The notes under the pieces are model-generated. The model saw nothing but the letters and a program-made list of their open reading frames with translations. It was not told the DNA's origin and made no database searches. Source: Ceriagrion tenellum (lineage: Eukaryota > Arthropoda > Insecta > Odonata > Coenagrionidae). Taken from it: a stretch of 64,000 nt of DNA. The stretch spans positions 57,383,136 through 57,447,135 of the forward strand of contig OY720632.1 of the NCBI GenBank assembly GCA_963169105.1, in the 5' to 3' direction. The position numbers and the translations under genes were made by a program. The stretch's first letter is position 1. Each line of letters begins with the position of its first letter. This document shows positions 62,720 through 64,000 of the stretch, in pieces.

Positions 62720-64000
62720 AAGATATTTTATTCCAGAAAATTCTAGTCGTACAAAAAATGCAATGTGGAAAGAAGAATCAGACAACTCCAGCCTTAATAA
62801 TTATCTACACCAGTGAATAACAACAATGATGAAGGTATAAAAAGTATTGGTTTTCCTGATTGCTTTAAATGTTTTAATTTTAAATTTGTAGAATTAATTA
62901 TCTCTAATTGTATTTATTTGTTCGTTTGTAATACAGCAACTCTGGTTGTTTCATTTTCATACACATTTGCTTTATCGTGCGAAGCAAGTTTACCAAGCAC
63001 TATATAATTGTATGCCTAAACCGGGTCGTAGATCGATCTCTATATCGTGGTTAGCAGAAGTTTTAATACATCATAGCTCCAAAATATATGCCAGATACGA
63101 ATGTGACCTTTAGCTATATCTTAAACTATCAGACGATTATACTTTCGTAGCTAACGGTTAATGGGCTGTTGGCGCTTCATTTTCTCCGATATATTTATAT
63201 ACTCAGAGGAAAAGAAAACAATTAGAGTAATTTTCCACTTCTGTCGGTAAATATTTAACGTGTTTGTTATACCACATTACTTCCCTTTTCGGCCTCTTAT
63301 CATTGAAGAATTGCGCAATTTTTATTGATTTTGGAAGAGCTGTTATTGATTTTGGAAGAGCGTGTTACAGCTATTTGTATTGGCATCCTGATCTTCAATT
63401 GCTTGAAGATAGGTTTTTTGTACTTTAATTTGACTTGAGTATAACGCGGGATAAATGAATGGATGTAATTAAAATGGAAAGAGGAATACCCTTTCATGTT
63501 TTTCTCTGGACGCCTCGTCTAATCCGTTAACGTGAGTTCCCTCTCTCCACGCCAACGCTGTCTGCTGAATCATTCAACCCATCCTCCCGTCTTCTCCATT
63601 GGCGCACCACCAATTTCTCGTTTGGTTTGCACGATTCGAAAATAACTCTCCTTTCCTGTCCTTTGAACCTCGATTGGAAGCGATACTGGGCCGGATTATT
63701 AAGGTCTTTGATGAACATATCTCTCTCTGTGGTCCGGCTTCCAGTCGTCATCCCTTGCTAACCTTGATGCCAGCCACTCTGTCTCATGTGCATGGTAATA
63801 GGGAAACGCTACTCCTTTGAATCATTTCGCCATTTTCTCTAATCTCTTCCCTTTTTCCTTTCATCGTGGGTGTTGACCAAGCCATTCCCTCCCCTCTGTT
63901 CTCCCTCGAGGGTACCCTCTTACTCCTCAACCGTGATCTACCCACAATTCTAATGGTTTTTATCAACTGGATGATCTAAAAAGAAATTTATTTAATCCAT
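62720..64000. other. Unannotated to window end; small tandem duplication at 63322-63361
   Basis: The 19-base segment ttattgattttggaagagc occurs at 63322 and again 21 bases later. CT-rich sequence from about 63530 gives short ORFs on both strands. A Helitron 3' terminus (hairpin followed by CTRR) could lie in 62980-63060 but was not identified. Confidence 0.45.

Overview
The window reads as non-coding nuclear DNA from an animal, most likely an arthropod. It is AT-rich and has no operons, no long ORFs and no recognisable intact host gene. The coding-like signal consists of degenerate transposable-element protein fragments broken by stops and frameshifts. The mix (P-element/THAP9-like, Tc1-like, Helitron, several non-LTR LINEs, a probable Penelope-like element, 5S- and tRNA-derived SINEs) fits an insect or other arthropod. 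Taxon assignment is inference only.

Layout. 0-5 kb: a 173-bp tandem repeat cut by the left edge, a decayed P-element-like transposase, a decayed Tc1-like transposase, a 5S rRNA-derived SINE with a perfect 13-bp target duplication, and a weak LINE reverse-transcriptase relic. 5-14 kb: essentially empty. 14.2-16.1 kb: a non-autonomous DNA transposon with terminal inverted repeats that carries two long (AT)n arrays flanking a 129-bp hairpin-bearing island. 19.1 kb: a LINE/SINE 3' tail. 21.8 and 32.7 kb: two members of one foldback family. 28.9-29.4 kb: a GC/CpG-rich patch that may hold a host exon on the minus strand. 29.6 kb: the 3' end of a LINE ORF2. 31.3 kb: a G-rich 30-bp minisatellite. 35.4, 36.1 and 39.7 kb: three inverted-repeat elements. 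36.8-37.6 kb: a minus-strand LINE reverse transcriptase. 41.9-42.5 kb: a head-to-head inverted element flanked by a 10-bp duplication, each arm carrying a hammerhead-ribozyme-like motif. 47.2 kb: a LINE endonuclease fragment. 48.7-49.2 kb: a cluster of tRNA-derived SINE pieces. 55.5 kb: another tRNA-derived SINE. 62.3-62.7 kb: a Helitron helicase C-terminus.

No functional gene network is visible; the elements are independent insertions of different ages. The strongest items are the 5S-SINE, the P-element-like relic, the hammerhead-bearing foldback, and the GC-rich candidate exon as the only plausible host coding signal. All homology calls come from reading translations against remembered family motifs; no search was run.
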